This document shows positions 1 through 8,722 of a stretch of DNA of 64,000 bases, piece by piece. The stretch comes from Paractinoplanes rishiriensis (GTDB lineage Bacteria > Actinomycetota > Actinomycetes > Mycobacteriales > Micromonosporaceae): the NCBI RefSeq assembly GCF_016862375.1, contig NZ_BOMV01000012.1, forward strand, positions 110,441 through 174,440. Reading direction: 5' to 3'. The notes beneath the pieces are model-generated. The model made no database searches and was not told the DNA's origin. It saw nothing but the letters and a program-made list of their open reading frames with translations. The position numbers and the translations under genes are program-made. The stretch's first letter is position 1. Every line of letters begins with the position of its first letter.

Positions 1-1461
1 CGCATCGAGCGTCGGATTGTCGCTGGCGAACGCCGCCGCCCGCGCCGGGTCCGTGTCGGTGTGCTGCACCACCGCCGTGATTTCCCCCGGTTCGCTCACC
101 TCGAGATACCGGAAACCCACGTAGGTGAAAGCTTCGAAGATCTGGTCACCCTGGCTTTGCACGTACGTGTAGGAAAGGTCGGTCACCTGATTGGCGTGCG
201 GCGTGTTGGCCACCGTCCCGTCCGCATTGCACAGGTATCCCGCCACCAGATCGACGTGCCGGCCCGCTGTCCCTTCCCGGAACCGCACCCGGGGAGTGGC
301 CGGAACGACTTTCCCGAAGTCCGCCACCACGGCACCCGACTCCAGCGTGACGACGCTGATCGGCGCCACGGTCGTGTACTTCAGCCGAGTCAACTGCGCC
401 GTGAGATGGGTGAACACGCCGGCCGGGTGCACACCGACAACGGCGGGCCGTTCCCATTCGGAGTCGTCGAATCCCGCCGACGCCCACCCGTCCTGCGCCC
501 GGACAATCCGCCCGTCCACGTTCTCGACGAAGTCCCGCCCGTCGTCGTTACGCCATTCCGCGTCGAGCCACGGCCCGCGCGAAACCCGCCACGTGTCGTC
601 GGTGACCACCACGTCCCGGGTTCCGTCCCCGTATTCGATCACCAGCCGGACGAGCAGCCCCGGTTCCCCTTCCGGCCGGCCCTGCCCCGGTCCGTACCAG
701 TGATAGAGCACCCCCAGCGCCCCGGTCCCCGGCGCGAGCCGTCCGGTGACGTCGGTGACCTGGTAGTAACCCTCACCCGGATACGCGAACGCCGCCCCCC
801 GATCCACCAGCCGGGAATCGATGAAGGCGTGATACTGCTGCGAGGCCGCCACATAGAGCCGCCCCCGGACGACGGCCTTGTCGGCCACCGCAAACTCAAC
901 CCGGGCAAGCGTGTACTCGTCCGTTTCCCCTGCTGCCCGCCGAATCCAGGAAGCCCCCCAGTCGGAATCCGCAATCCCGGTGTCGAACCCCGCCGGCTCC
1001 GCCCACCCGGACTCCCGGTCCGCACTGTCCCAGGTCCGAACGCTCCACCGGTACGAGGCGCCCCGCCCGAGCGGACCCCCCGCGTATTCCACATACGCCG
1101 TACGTTCTGACGGGACTTTGCCGCTGTCCCAGACCTCGACGTCGTCCAGCCCATGCCAAACCCGGATGTGGTACGCCGTCTGACGCTCGCCGTTCCCGGT
1201 ATGCCGAGGCAGCCACCCGAACAGCGGCGCCCCCTCAACCCCCAACGCCCGCCGCCGGTCATTGACCGTGAGCCCCGCAGGCGCAAGCGGCTGACCCCCG
1301 CCAGCCGAGCCCGCAGACTTGAACACCGGTTCCGGCTGCATAAGCCAACTCCAAGGCAACGGCGAGCGAGGCCCAGCCAGACCCACAAACGGAAGGAGTG
1401 GCAGCGGCCCTGTCCCGCCACCACTCCACCATTGAAATGTTTCACTAGGCATGATCGACAT
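1..1461 (-). CDS. alpha-L-rhamnosidase, GH78 family (partial, C-terminus off window)
   Basis: This gene runs off the left edge, leaving about 487 codons of the N-terminal half. GH78 enzymes release terminal alpha-L-rhamnose from plant glycans and glycosides. The visible part has an Ig-like start (IRVWHGLDDVEVWDSG, YRWSVRTWDS), then a rhamnosidase N-terminal beta domain (RLYVAASQQYHAFID, FAYPGEGYYQVTDVT, FDDSEWERPAVV), then the beginning of the next beta domain (FRYLEVSEPGEI). The catalytic (alpha/alpha)6 barrel lies outside the window. The ATG at 1461 has GGGGGAC just upstream; an in-frame ATG at 1452 is the alternative. No signal peptide is obvious, so it may be intracellular. The family call is secure; substrate specificity is unknown. 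Confidence 0.85.
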   Translation of the reverse strand, partial: MSIMPSETFQWWSGGGTGPLPLLPFVGLAGPRSPLPWSWLMQPEPVFKSAGSAGGGQPLAPAGLTVNDRRRALGVEGAPLFGWLPRHTGNGERQTAYHIRVWHGLDDVEVWDSGKVPSERTAYVEYAGGPLGRGASYRWSVRTWDSADRESGWAEPAGFDTGIADSDWGASWIRRAAGETDEYTLARVEFAVADKAVVRGRLYVAASQQYHAFIDSRLVDRGAAFAYPGEGYYQVTDVTGRLAPGTGALGVLYHWYGPGQGRPEGEPGLLVRLVIEYGDGTRDVVVTDDTWRVSRGPWLDAEWRNDDGRDFVENVDGRIVRAQDGWASAGFDDSEWERPAVVGVHPAGVFTHLTAQLTRLKYTTVAPISVVTLESGAVVADFGKVVPATPRVRFREGTAGRHVDLVAGYLCNADGTVANTPHANQVTDLSYTYVQSQGDQIFEAFTYVGFRYLEVSEPGEITAVVQHTDTDPARAAAFASDNPTLDA

Positions 1462-2342
1462 TAGGTCCCCCACTACCCACTGTCAAGTTGCCCCACCTCC
1501 ACCCCACCACGCCCGATCCCTTCCTCATGCAGCACCGTCCAGCTCGAGCCGCGCAGCCTCCCCGAAACGATTCAGCACAACCTTCCGCCCAACGCCCCCG
1601 ACGCCGCCGCCATCCTTTTCGGCCATCGTGTGACGGGACACCCGCCGGAGACATATCCGACAAACACGGCTTTAGCCGGGCGTCGACGGGCCGCCGTGGC
1701 CAGATCTTGGCGATCTACGGTCATTCCCGAACGGCAGATCGACAACATCGCGGCGCGGACTAGCGCCAGCGGGGGATGTTTGCCAAAGGTCCGGGCGAGC
1801 GCCGAATTGCCGGGCGGGACCTGACATCACGACTCCACCGCACCGGGAAGACTCGGACAGTGTTATCCGCGCCAGGATCTGTCTGGGTCAGCCCTCAGGC
1901 CGGGCCGAACGCGGGTGGACCGCGAAGCTGGTGCCGGGCGCGGCTCCACATGTTGGCCGTGGCTCCGGATGTTGGCCGTGGCTCCGGATGTTGGCCGTGG
2001 CTCCGGATGCTCGGTGGAGGCTCCTCAATGGGGTCACTTTCCGCGTCGCAAACCATTGCGAAGTGCCTATATCGCCCGCCCTGGCTTCGATCTTGGGAAG
2101 TTTGGGTCTGGTGGTGACGTGAGTTCTTCGACTTCTGCGGCTCGGGGCGGCTGGTTGGCGGTGCACGGGTGTCGGTGACGTGGTTTTGCGCTGGTTGGGG
2201 CTGAGGGGGGTCGATGGGCGGTTCGCCGAAGAGTGAAGCTTCATCGATGGGCCGGTGGGACACATCCGGTGGTCGGTTCCCTCCGTACTGAGGTGTGCGG
2301 GCCGCGCAACAGCTCGCGGCGCATCCCATGCAGGAGGAACAC
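1462..2342. other. 881-bp non-coding interval
   Basis: This interval separates the divergent GH78 gene from the membrane-protein gene that starts at 2343. Reading frames here are low-complexity shadows without convincing starts. The only clear structure is a 19-bp tandem repeat at 1950-2006. The promoters of both flanking genes must lie here, but no confident -35/-10 pair was recognised. Confidence 0.6.
1950..2006. repeat. 19-bp tandem repeat, 3 copies
   Basis: The unit ATGTTGGCCGTGGCTCCGG occurs three times head to tail, with a degenerate partial copy on each side (CGGCTCCAC before, ATGCTCGG after). It lies in non-coding DNA about 340 bp upstream of the next start codon. The 19-bp period is not a multiple of three, which fits a non-coding location. 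Confidence 0.9.
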
Positions 2343-4244
2343 GTGACCCATACTCCGCCCGGTGAGCCGGAGCACGACGCCGACCGGACTGCGCCATCGG
2401 GGGAGACGGAGTTTGACGGGCGGGCGGTCGACCTGTCCGGATACCTGACGGAGAGCGACATCGAGCAGCGGGCCGCCTATCTGGCCTTCAGCGACAGCCC
2501 CGAACCGTCCGTCGCGGATCTGGACGCGATCGTCACCAAGCTCCGGAGCGACAACTGGGCCGTGGAGGAGGACAGCCTGGTCGGCGGCCTGCGGTGGGAC
2601 CGCCCCGCCGACGAACTGCCCGCCGAGACGGACGCGGGCGGCGACCTGCGGTCCGAGTGGGCCATGGAGGTGCTGGCCGGCATCCGGAACGCGGCACGCG
2701 ACGCCCTGCCCCAACCGGCAATGCAGGAACCCGGTGCCGAGTGGGGGCTGTCCGCAACGGACGGTGCCGGCGGAGCGCCCGCGGAGAAGTCGGCTGAGCA
2801 CCGGTGGGCGGCGGCGGAACCGGCCGCGGGGGGTCCGGCCCCCGGGACACGCATCCCGGGGATGGCGGCCGCGGGGCAAAGCGCGCAGGCACCGGCGGCG
2901 CAGGCACCGGCGGCGCAGGCACCGGCGGCGCAGGCACCGGCAGCGCAGGCACCGGCAGCGCGCGGCTGGAACGCGGGGAGAGCGCCGGCATGGAGGCGCG
3001 CCGCAGGAGGCTGGAACGCGGGGAAACCGGCCGCCGGAGCACGCACAGCCGAGGAACCGGCCGCAGTGGCGCCGGCCGCCAGCGGCGGGCCGGGCGGTAC
3101 CGGACGGGCTGCGGGCGGGCCGGGCAACGACGAGCGAGCAGCCGGTGCCGGCGGCGGCGATGGCGGCAGTGGCGATGCCGGCAGTGGTGCCGGCAGTGGT
3201 GCCGGCAGTGGTGGCGGCAGTGGTGCCGGCAGTGGTGGCGGCAGTAATGCCGGCAGCGGTGGCGGTGGTGGGGGTCGGCGCGGGCCTCGGCGGGTTGAGC
3301 AGTGGGCGGCCAAGCGGAACGCCACCGCCAACCCGCACGCCGAGTGGGCGGCCGCGGCCGGCGTGAAACAGCCCGTGGACGAGCCGACCGCGGAGTGGCC
3401 GGCCGGCGCCGTCCGCGCCGGGCCGACGCACGGGGATGAACTGCCGGGGTGGAAGTCGCCACCGGAGCCGGAGGCCGTGGGCGTCCGGGTCCGGCGGGCG
3501 CGTAAGCCGCTTCTCATGGCTGCCGTGGCGCTCTTTCTGCTCGGGATGGTGGCGGCCATTCTGGTGGCGCCGCGGTTCATCGACGGGGCCGACCGGACCG
3601 AAGCCGCCGCCATGCCGGGCCGCGGTGGTGGCGGCACCACCGCGCAGGGGCCGCTCGACGGGGTCACCGAGGCCGCGTTCGAGCTGGTCGACGGGGCCGG
3701 GGAGATCCGGGTGCGGGCTGAAGATCTCGGGGCGGACCTGTACCGGGTGGCCACCTCGGCGGGGAGCGGGGTCACACCGCGGGTGGACCGGGACGGGGCG
3801 GATCTCCAGCTTTTCCTGCCGCGCGGGGAGCACGGCGACGCACCGGCCGTCGATGTCTTGCTGAACGCAGACGTTCGGTGGTCGCTGCGGCTCAACGGTG
3901 GGGCTCACCGGATCACGGCGGATCTGTCCGCCACCCGGGTGGACTCGGTGGAGATCGGGGGCGGGGCGCGGGTTATCGAGCTGACGCTGCCGGCGCCGCG
4001 GGCGGTGGTGCCGGTGCGGATGACCGGTGGGGTGGATCAGTTCACGGTGGACCTGCCGGCGGCGACGCCGGTTCGGGTGCGGGTGGGATCGGGTGCCGGC
4101 CAGGTCAGCCTGGCCGGCACCACGCACCGGGGGATCGCGCCGGGGAAGTCGTTCACCACCGACGGGTGGCGGGACGGGGGTGCCACCGGGATCGACCTGG
4201 ACGCGGCCGCCGGAATGAACACCCTGACCGTCACCGACCGTTAG
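2343..4244 (+). CDS. hypothetical single-pass membrane protein with Ala/Pro and Gly/Ser repeat linker
   Basis: This 633-residue protein is not assigned to a named family. The start is GTG at 2343, preceded by AGGAGG with a 5-nt spacer; the upstream in-frame ATG at 2295 lacks such a site. An acidic N-terminal part (about residues 1-150) is followed by a long low-complexity stretch with repeated AQAPA units, then Gly-Ser-Ala repeats (about residues 275-310). One membrane segment (LLMAAVALFLLGMVAAILVA) lies near residues 390-410. The C-terminal 200 residues look beta-rich (VDSVEIGGGARVIELTLP) and would be outside the cell. It may be an envelope-anchored beta-repeat protein; function is unknown. 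Confidence 0.75.
   Translation: MTHTPPGEPEHDADRTAPSGETEFDGRAVDLSGYLTESDIEQRAAYLAFSDSPEPSVADLDAIVTKLRSDNWAVEEDSLVGGLRWDRPADELPAETDAGGDLRSEWAMEVLAGIRNAARDALPQPAMQEPGAEWGLSATDGAGGAPAEKSAEHRWAAAEPAAGGPAPGTRIPGMAAAGQSAQAPAAQAPAAQAPAAQAPAAQAPAARGWNAGRAPAWRRAAGGWNAGKPAAGARTAEEPAAVAPAASGGPGGTGRAAGGPGNDERAAGAGGGDGGSGDAGSGAGSGAGSGGGSGAGSGGGSNAGSGGGGGGRRGPRRVEQWAAKRNATANPHAEWAAAAGVKQPVDEPTAEWPAGAVRAGPTHGDELPGWKSPPEPEAVGVRVRRARKPLLMAAVALFLLGMVAAILVAPRFIDGADRTEAAAMPGRGGGGTTAQGPLDGVTEAAFELVDGAGEIRVRAEDLGADLYRVATSAGSGVTPRVDRDGADLQLFLPRGEHGDAPAVDVLLNADVRWSLRLNGGAHRITADLSATRVDSVEIGGGARVIELTLPAPRAVVPVRMTGGVDQFTVDLPAATPVRVRVGSGAGQVSLAGTTHRGIAPGKSFTTDGWRDGGATGIDLDAAAGMNTLTVTDR
2884..2958 (+). repeat. 15-bp in-frame tandem repeat, 5 copies
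   Basis: Five head-to-tail copies of CAGGCACCGGCGGCG lie inside the membrane-protein gene; the last two carry a G-to-A change. They encode repeated Gln-Ala-Pro-Ala-Ala. The period is a multiple of three, so copy-number change would keep the frame. Confidence 0.9.
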
Positions 4245-7099
4245 GGGACTGCTTTCGCGTACACCTCAATCTCGCTCACCGTCATGTAGCCGCCCGGCCT
4301 GGCCGTGAGGACCACCCGGGCCGCGGTGGCCCGGGCATCGACCGGCACGTCGATGACCGGGGCGCCGTCGGCCGGCACCGGGATTTCGGCGCTGGCGTCG
4401 GTCCACGTTCCGTCGGGGCCCTGCACCTGCACGCGCAAAGTCTCCGCGGTGCTGACGTTGCTGCCGTCGCGGTAGAAGTAGGTGACCACCCGGGTCAGGT
4501 CCTTCGGGGCGGCCAGCGCGACCGTGATGGTGTCGGCTGGGTTCTTGGTGCCGGAGCGCCAGTTGGACCAGGCTTTCTCGGTGCGGTCGCCGTTGCGCAG
4601 CCCGGCCGTCGCATAACCCGGTTCCGTGTACGTGGCGCTCACCGTCACGCCCTGCTCGGTCGCGGCGTTCGCCTCCACCGGCTCGACCACCCGCACCCGG
4701 GCGGTGGCCGCCAGCCGGGTGCCGTCGACGACCGTGGCGGTGCCCCGCACGGTGACCGTCCCGAGCTGGTCGAAGGGGCCGGACGCCGCCCAGGTCACCG
4801 GCAGCGCCGCCCGTCCGCCGTGCCGGCCCAGGCCGGTCACCGTGGCCGGCAGCACGGGCTGCCCGCCGACATAGGTCGTCACCGCGACGGGCGCCGTGGC
4901 CACGAAGGTGTCGACGGTGACCAGAGCCGTCGCGGTGTGCTTGCGGCCGAGCACATCGGTGGCGACGCCACGCACCCGCACCTTGCCCGGTTTGCGCCAA
5001 GCGCTCGCCGGCGGCAGCGACCACACCACCGGCAGGCTGCCCCGCGCCCCGTCCGGGTACACCGGCGTGACGGTGGCGGGCAGCGTCGGCACCAGCTTCG
5101 GGACCGTGTACGCGACGACCTTCGACGTGCTCAGCACGGTCTCGTCGACGGCCGTCCAGCGCTGGTTGCCGCCGGATGTCGGCGTGTACGTGGACACCGG
5201 GCTGCCGTCCGCGGTCGCCTGCCCGGCCACGTCGATCAACCGGCCGGTCGCCACGTTGATCAGGGTCCAGGTGCCGTCGCCGGTGGTCGACAGGATCCAC
5301 TCGGTGGCGGCGTCGGTGCCCGGGTCCAGGGTCAGCGTGCCGTCCCGGACGGCCAGCCGGGTGCCGGTCGCGGCGTTGACGACGGCGTAGCGGGCGCGGT
5401 TGCTGGTACCGCCGGCGAGCCGGGTGAAGGACCACAACTGATCCGCCGAGTCCGCGTTGTCCCGCAGGACGATGCCGGGCGCCAGGGATCGGCCACTCGC
5501 CACGCCCTCCAGGCGGTAGAAGTGGTCGGCGAGCAGCGGAGTGCCGGAGACTCCGGAAACACCGTCGACCAGGAACGTGGTCACGGATTGCCCCGGGACG
5601 GTCAGGACCGCCGACTTATGAGCAACCTTTACGGGCTTTCCGCGTACGAGACCACCGGAAGCGCTCGAAACGACCGGCGTGACCTTCGCGCCGGGCCGGA
5701 TGGACCGGAAGCCTGAGAGATCCAGCGTGACCGAGCGGCTGTCGGCACCGGAGTTGACGTGGACCACGGTGACCCCGCGCGCGTTGACCGCCGCCACCGA
5801 CGACGTGTCACTGACCTTGACGAAATGGTCGCCCGGCCGGATGAAGTGGGTGAAGTTGCGGATCGTGTCGTACTTGCTGTTCACCTGGATCGGGCAGTTC
5901 GCCGGGGTCGCGTCGGCCGGGCAGTTGAACGGCACGTGGATGCTGCCCCAGTTGCCGCCGCTCGCCTGCTGCGGCACCGAATCCTCGATCGGCTGCCAGA
6001 AGACCCACGCGGACGGCTCTAGTTCCCGGATGTCGTCGACGATCCGTCCCGCGATACCGAGTCCCGGCAGCATCCCGGTGTAGTCGGTGGTGCCCGGGCC
6101 CCAGTTGCCCTCGACCTCGCTCATCCACAGCTTCTTGCCGGCCGCCTTGGCCGCGTCCCGCACGCTGGTGCGCTGCCCGGTCCCGTACGTGTGCACATTC
6201 ATCTGCTCGACCGCCGCGCGGGATTCCGCCGTGTACGCGTTCCAGTTCGTCATGAACGTGCCCGGGTTGGTCTCGTCCATCGCCGAGATCACGGCCCCGG
6301 TGTCCGCGTTGTTCAGCCGTTCCCGCAACGCCAGCAGCACTTGCTGTTGCAGCGCCGGCCCGGCGTGCGCGCCCTCCTGCCGCCCGCCGGTCGGCTGCCC
6401 GTCCGCGCCGAGCGTCGTGCCCCAGTAGTTGGTGTTCGGCTCGTTCAGCGGGTTGATCGTCGCGAACGAGATGCCGTGCCGCCGCTCGATCTCCTCGGTG
6501 ACCCGCACCATGTACTCGGCGAACTCGTCCACCCGGTCGGCGCGGATCTGGTCGGTGCTCGGGTTGAAGCCGCCGGACACGTACCCGCTCACGGTCTGGA
6601 ACCACGGCGGCGAGTTGCTGAACGCCTCCCAGTGCGTGACCTTGTCCTTGATCTGGTCGATCCACCAGCGCTGGTTGGCGTCGGCGTCCCAGTTCCAGTG
6701 GTCCGGGTTCGCGGGGTCCCACCACTCCATGTCGGCCTGCGTGGTGCCGGCCGGCGCCTTCCAGAAGCCGGGCATGGTGGCGCCCACCTTCATGTAGTCG
6801 TCGCGGACGCCGGGCGCGTTGCCGCCGCCGATGTTGTAGCGGGCGATGTTGAGGTTGAGGCCGTCGGCCCCGAACACCATGTCGACGAGCTTCTTCCGGA
6901 TCTCGTCCGGATAGCCACCGGTGGCGTTGGACATCCACACCAGACTGGTGCCCCACCCCTCGAAGGTGGGCTGCCGGTAGGACGGATCGATGTGAACGTT
7001 AACTGAGTTTCCGATTGCGGCGGCCTGTGCGGGGGCGGGAGCGACGCCGAGGGTCGCGACCAGGAGCACGGCAGCCAGCATTCGGGAGGCGGCGATCAT
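4241..7099 (-). CDS. secreted GH30 endo-beta-1,6-galactanase-like enzyme with ricin-type, Ig-like and CBM32-like domains
   Basis: This 952-residue protein starts at ATG 7099, which has GGGAG upstream and opens a signal peptide (MLAAVLLVATLGVAPAPAQA). The catalytic domain spans about residues 31-500 and matches GH30 galactanase-like enzymes (LNIARYNIGGGNAPG, MPGFWKAP, WWIDQI). The likely acid/base is the Glu of NPLNEPN near residue 216 and the nucleophile the Glu of WMSEVEG near 328. A ricin-B-like carbohydrate domain follows (about 513-646), then Ig-like bacterial repeats (about 660-810) and a terminal discoidin/CBM32-like domain. It probably cleaves arabinogalactan-type side chains outside the cell. 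Two LacI-type operator candidates lie at and upstream of its start. It meets the membrane-protein gene tail to tail with a 4-bp overlap. Confidence 0.85.
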   Translation of the reverse strand: MIAASRMLAAVLLVATLGVAPAPAQAAAIGNSVNVHIDPSYRQPTFEGWGTSLVWMSNATGGYPDEIRKKLVDMVFGADGLNLNIARYNIGGGNAPGVRDDYMKVGATMPGFWKAPAGTTQADMEWWDPANPDHWNWDADANQRWWIDQIKDKVTHWEAFSNSPPWFQTVSGYVSGGFNPSTDQIRADRVDEFAEYMVRVTEEIERRHGISFATINPLNEPNTNYWGTTLGADGQPTGGRQEGAHAGPALQQQVLLALRERLNNADTGAVISAMDETNPGTFMTNWNAYTAESRAAVEQMNVHTYGTGQRTSVRDAAKAAGKKLWMSEVEGNWGPGTTDYTGMLPGLGIAGRIVDDIRELEPSAWVFWQPIEDSVPQQASGGNWGSIHVPFNCPADATPANCPIQVNSKYDTIRNFTHFIRPGDHFVKVSDTSSVAAVNARGVTVVHVNSGADSRSVTLDLSGFRSIRPGAKVTPVVSSASGGLVRGKPVKVAHKSAVLTVPGQSVTTFLVDGVSGVSGTPLLADHFYRLEGVASGRSLAPGIVLRDNADSADQLWSFTRLAGGTSNRARYAVVNAATGTRLAVRDGTLTLDPGTDAATEWILSTTGDGTWTLINVATGRLIDVAGQATADGSPVSTYTPTSGGNQRWTAVDETVLSTSKVVAYTVPKLVPTLPATVTPVYPDGARGSLPVVWSLPPASAWRKPGKVRVRGVATDVLGRKHTATALVTVDTFVATAPVAVTTYVGGQPVLPATVTGLGRHGGRAALPVTWAASGPFDQLGTVTVRGTATVVDGTRLAATARVRVVEPVEANAATEQGVTVSATYTEPGYATAGLRNGDRTEKAWSNWRSGTKNPADTITVALAAPKDLTRVVTYFYRDGSNVSTAETLRVQVQGPDGTWTDASAEIPVPADGAPVIDVPVDARATAARVVLTARPGGYMTVSEIEVYAKAVP
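6991..7004. promoter_or_regulatory. candidate LacI-family operator, proximal (intragenic)
   Basis: TGTGAACGTTAACT is close to the palindrome TGTGAACGTTCACA typical of LacI-family sites. It lies inside the first codons of the mature GH30 protein. It differs at two positions from the copy at 7217-7230. Confidence 0.4.
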
Positions 7100-7140
7100 G
7101 GCGCTCCCTATCCGACAAAATTCCGCAGAACCGAACGCGA

Positions 7141-7166
7141 CGCAACGTATAACAAAAATTGTTGCG
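7141..7166. promoter_or_regulatory. inverted repeat upstream of the GH30 gene
   Basis: CGCAAC and GTTGCG form a 6-bp inverted repeat separated by a 14-bp AT-rich centre (GTATAACAAAAATT). It lies about 45 bp upstream of the GH30 start, in the only AT-rich patch of this promoter. It may be an operator or overlap the -10 region; no regulator can be assigned. Confidence 0.35.
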
Positions 7167-7216
7167 GGTCGATGGGCTTGACGCCGGGCCGGAGAGGGGC
7201 TGACACTGACTGTTGG

Positions 7217-7230
7217 TGTGAACGCTAACA
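7217..7230. promoter_or_regulatory. candidate LacI-family operator, distal
   Basis: TGTGAACGCTAACA is an imperfect palindrome around a central CG, about 118 bp upstream of the GH30 start codon. It matches the intragenic copy 226 bp away at 12 of 14 positions. A pair at this spacing suits DNA looping by a tetrameric LacI-type repressor, but no lacI-type gene is present in the window. Confidence 0.45.
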
Positions 7231-7312
7231 AGGCGCCGATGGCTCCCGGCGGCCTTCTTGGCGACCGAGTTGCAGGGCCGGGGGCGGATCACCGCTCCCG
7301 GCCCGCCACCCC

Positions 7313-7501
7313 CTACTGTTGCGGCTGCTGGGTGTCGCCGGCGCCGGTCCGCTTCTGCGCCTCGTCCACGCCCTTGTCCACCTGACCGGAGTACTTGTTG
7401 CCGGTGCGCTGGTCCACCTGGTCGCCGGCCTTCTCGAGGCCCTGGTCGACCTGCTTGTCGTGGTCGTCGGCGAAGTCCTTGGCCTTGTCCATGAAGCTCA
7501 T
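7313..7501 (-). CDS. small antitoxin-like protein (Rv0909/MT0933-like)
   Basis: This 62-residue, strongly charged protein (start MSFMDKAKDFADDHDKQVDQ) resembles the short actinobacterial proteins annotated as MT0933/Rv0909-type antitoxins. It has repeated Asp-Gln-Val/Gly-Leu heptad-like spacing suggestive of an amphipathic helix and ends in Gln/Pro. A strong ribosome site (GGAGGAG) lies 8 nt before the ATG. Its start overlaps the stop of the upstream hypothetical gene by four bases (ATGA). No toxin of the Rv0910 type is recognisable next to it, so the antitoxin role is uncertain. Confidence 0.75.
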   Translation of the reverse strand: MSFMDKAKDFADDHDKQVDQGLEKAGDQVDQRTGNKYSGQVDKGVDEAQKRTGAGDTQQPQQ

Positions 7502-7992
7502 CGCATGCTCCTCCGCTGGCTGTTCCCCCGGCGCATGCCCCGGACCGGCGGGGCTAAACGACGGCGCGGCCCCGGCGGCGCGCCGTCGGCAGCCTTGATC
7601 GCCTCGCGGTAGATCCCGTGGCCGTTGTCGGAGGTACCGAAGATCGGGGCGAGGCGGAGTACCGCGTCCTGGAAGCTGTCCCGGAGGCGCTCGACGGTCT
7701 CAGTGGGATCGCCCAGCGACATCACGGCGAGTTCGCGGTCCAGAGTCTCCCGGATGACGTCCGCGACCTGCACGAGAGATCGGGAAGCGAGCTCCGAGGC
7801 GGGTCGCCATCGGGCGGCCTGCCGCTCCTCCTCCTCGGCCTTCAGCGTCGCCAGGATCCCTCGCTGCGTCTCGATTCGTTCAGCAAGCAGAGCCCCGTCG
7901 ATGAACCGCGGCGACGCCGGCGACGGCAGATCTCGGACAGCGAGCCGCGGGCGGCAGCCCGCCGAACCGCACGGCATGCTGGTGCCGTACAT
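7498..7992 (-). CDS. hypothetical protein upstream of the antitoxin-like gene
   Basis: This is a 164-residue frame with no recognised family. The central part looks real and helical (LKAEEEERQAARWR, VIRETLDRELAVMSLGD, VERLRDSFQDAVLRLAP), while the first 25 and last 25 residues are low quality. The true start may therefore lie downstream of 7992. Its stop overlaps the antitoxin-like start as ATGA, the main argument that it is expressed. Opposite-strand frames over the same bases (7618-8007 and 7625-7999) look like shadows because they are Arg/Ser-rich and lack a site. Confidence 0.45.
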   Translation of the reverse strand: MYGTSMPCGSAGCRPRLAVRDLPSPASPRFIDGALLAERIETQRGILATLKAEEEERQAARWRPASELASRSLVQVADVIRETLDRELAVMSLGDPTETVERLRDSFQDAVLRLAPIFGTSDNGHGIYREAIKAADGAPPGPRRRLAPPVRGMRRGNSQRRSMR

Positions 7993-8008
7993 CGATTGAG
8001 GGAGTGAG

Positions 8009-8722
8009 ATGACCCAGCAGCCTAGGGCTCTGGTGGTGCGCGGGGGTTGGGAGGGACATCAGCCGGTCAGGGCGACCGAGTTGTTCCTGCCGTTTCTCGA
8101 GCGGCACGGGTACGCGATCCGCGTCGAGGAGACGACCGAGGTCTACGCCGACGCCGGCGAGATGGGGCGCACCGACCTGATCGTGCAGTGCGTGACGATG
8201 TCGCAGATCGGTCGCGAGGAACTTGCCGGGTTGCGGGCGGCGGTCGCGGCCGGCGCCGGGTTCACCGGCTGGCACGGTGGCATCGCCGACTCGTTCCGGA
8301 ACTCGTCCGACCATCTCCAGCTGATCGGCGGGCAGTTCGCCACCCACCCGAGCAAGGAACCGGGGCAGTGCGGCGGCGGGCAGGAGGACAACTACCTTCC
8401 GTACACCGTCAATCTCACCGCGCTGGGCCGCGAGCATCCGATCACCGCGGGCCTGGCCGACTTCGAGCTGGAGACCGAGCAGTACTGGGTGCTGCACGAC
8501 GACCTGATCGACGTGCTCGCCACCACCACCCACCCGGTCCGGCCGTGGCACCCGTGGCACCGGCCGATCGTGTCGCCGGCGGTCTGGACCCGGCTGTGGG
8601 GAGCCGGCCGGATCGTGGTCACCACCCCGGGGCACAGCCTCGACGTCCTGGAGAACAGCAATGTCCGTACGGTCATCGAAAGGGGCATGGTGTGGGCGAC
8701 CCGCACGGCATCGGCATCGTAG
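8009..8722 (+). CDS. ThuA-domain protein (trehalose-utilisation-like)
   Basis: This 237-residue protein fits the ThuA family, a class I glutamine amidotransferase-like fold found with sugar oxidoreductases. The family pattern is visible in ALVVRGGWEGHQP, FTGWHGGIADSFRN, QLIGGQFATHP, HPITAGLADF and EQYWVLH near the C-terminal third. The ATG follows GGGAG. The next gene, a Gfo/Idh/MocA dehydrogenase, starts inside its 3' end (31-bp overlap), so the two are almost certainly cotranscribed and act on the same sugar. The substrate is not determinable here. Confidence 0.88.
   Translation: MTQQPRALVVRGGWEGHQPVRATELFLPFLERHGYAIRVEETTEVYADAGEMGRTDLIVQCVTMSQIGREELAGLRAAVAAGAGFTGWHGGIADSFRNSSDHLQLIGGQFATHPSKEPGQCGGGQEDNYLPYTVNLTALGREHPITAGLADFELETEQYWVLHDDLIDVLATTTHPVRPWHPWHRPIVSPAVWTRLWGAGRIVVTTPGHSLDVLENSNVRTVIERGMVWATRTASAS

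Noticed and set aside
61..1110. Long plus-strand frame over the first kilobase
   Set aside because: It is Arg/Pro-rich and antisense to clear GH78 rhamnosidase sequence on the minus strand.
2241..4127. 628-residue minus-strand frame opposite the repeat-rich membrane protein
   Set aside because: Composition is Arg/Pro/His-rich with no domain; the plus frame has a strong ribosome site, a membrane helix and a plausible beta domain.
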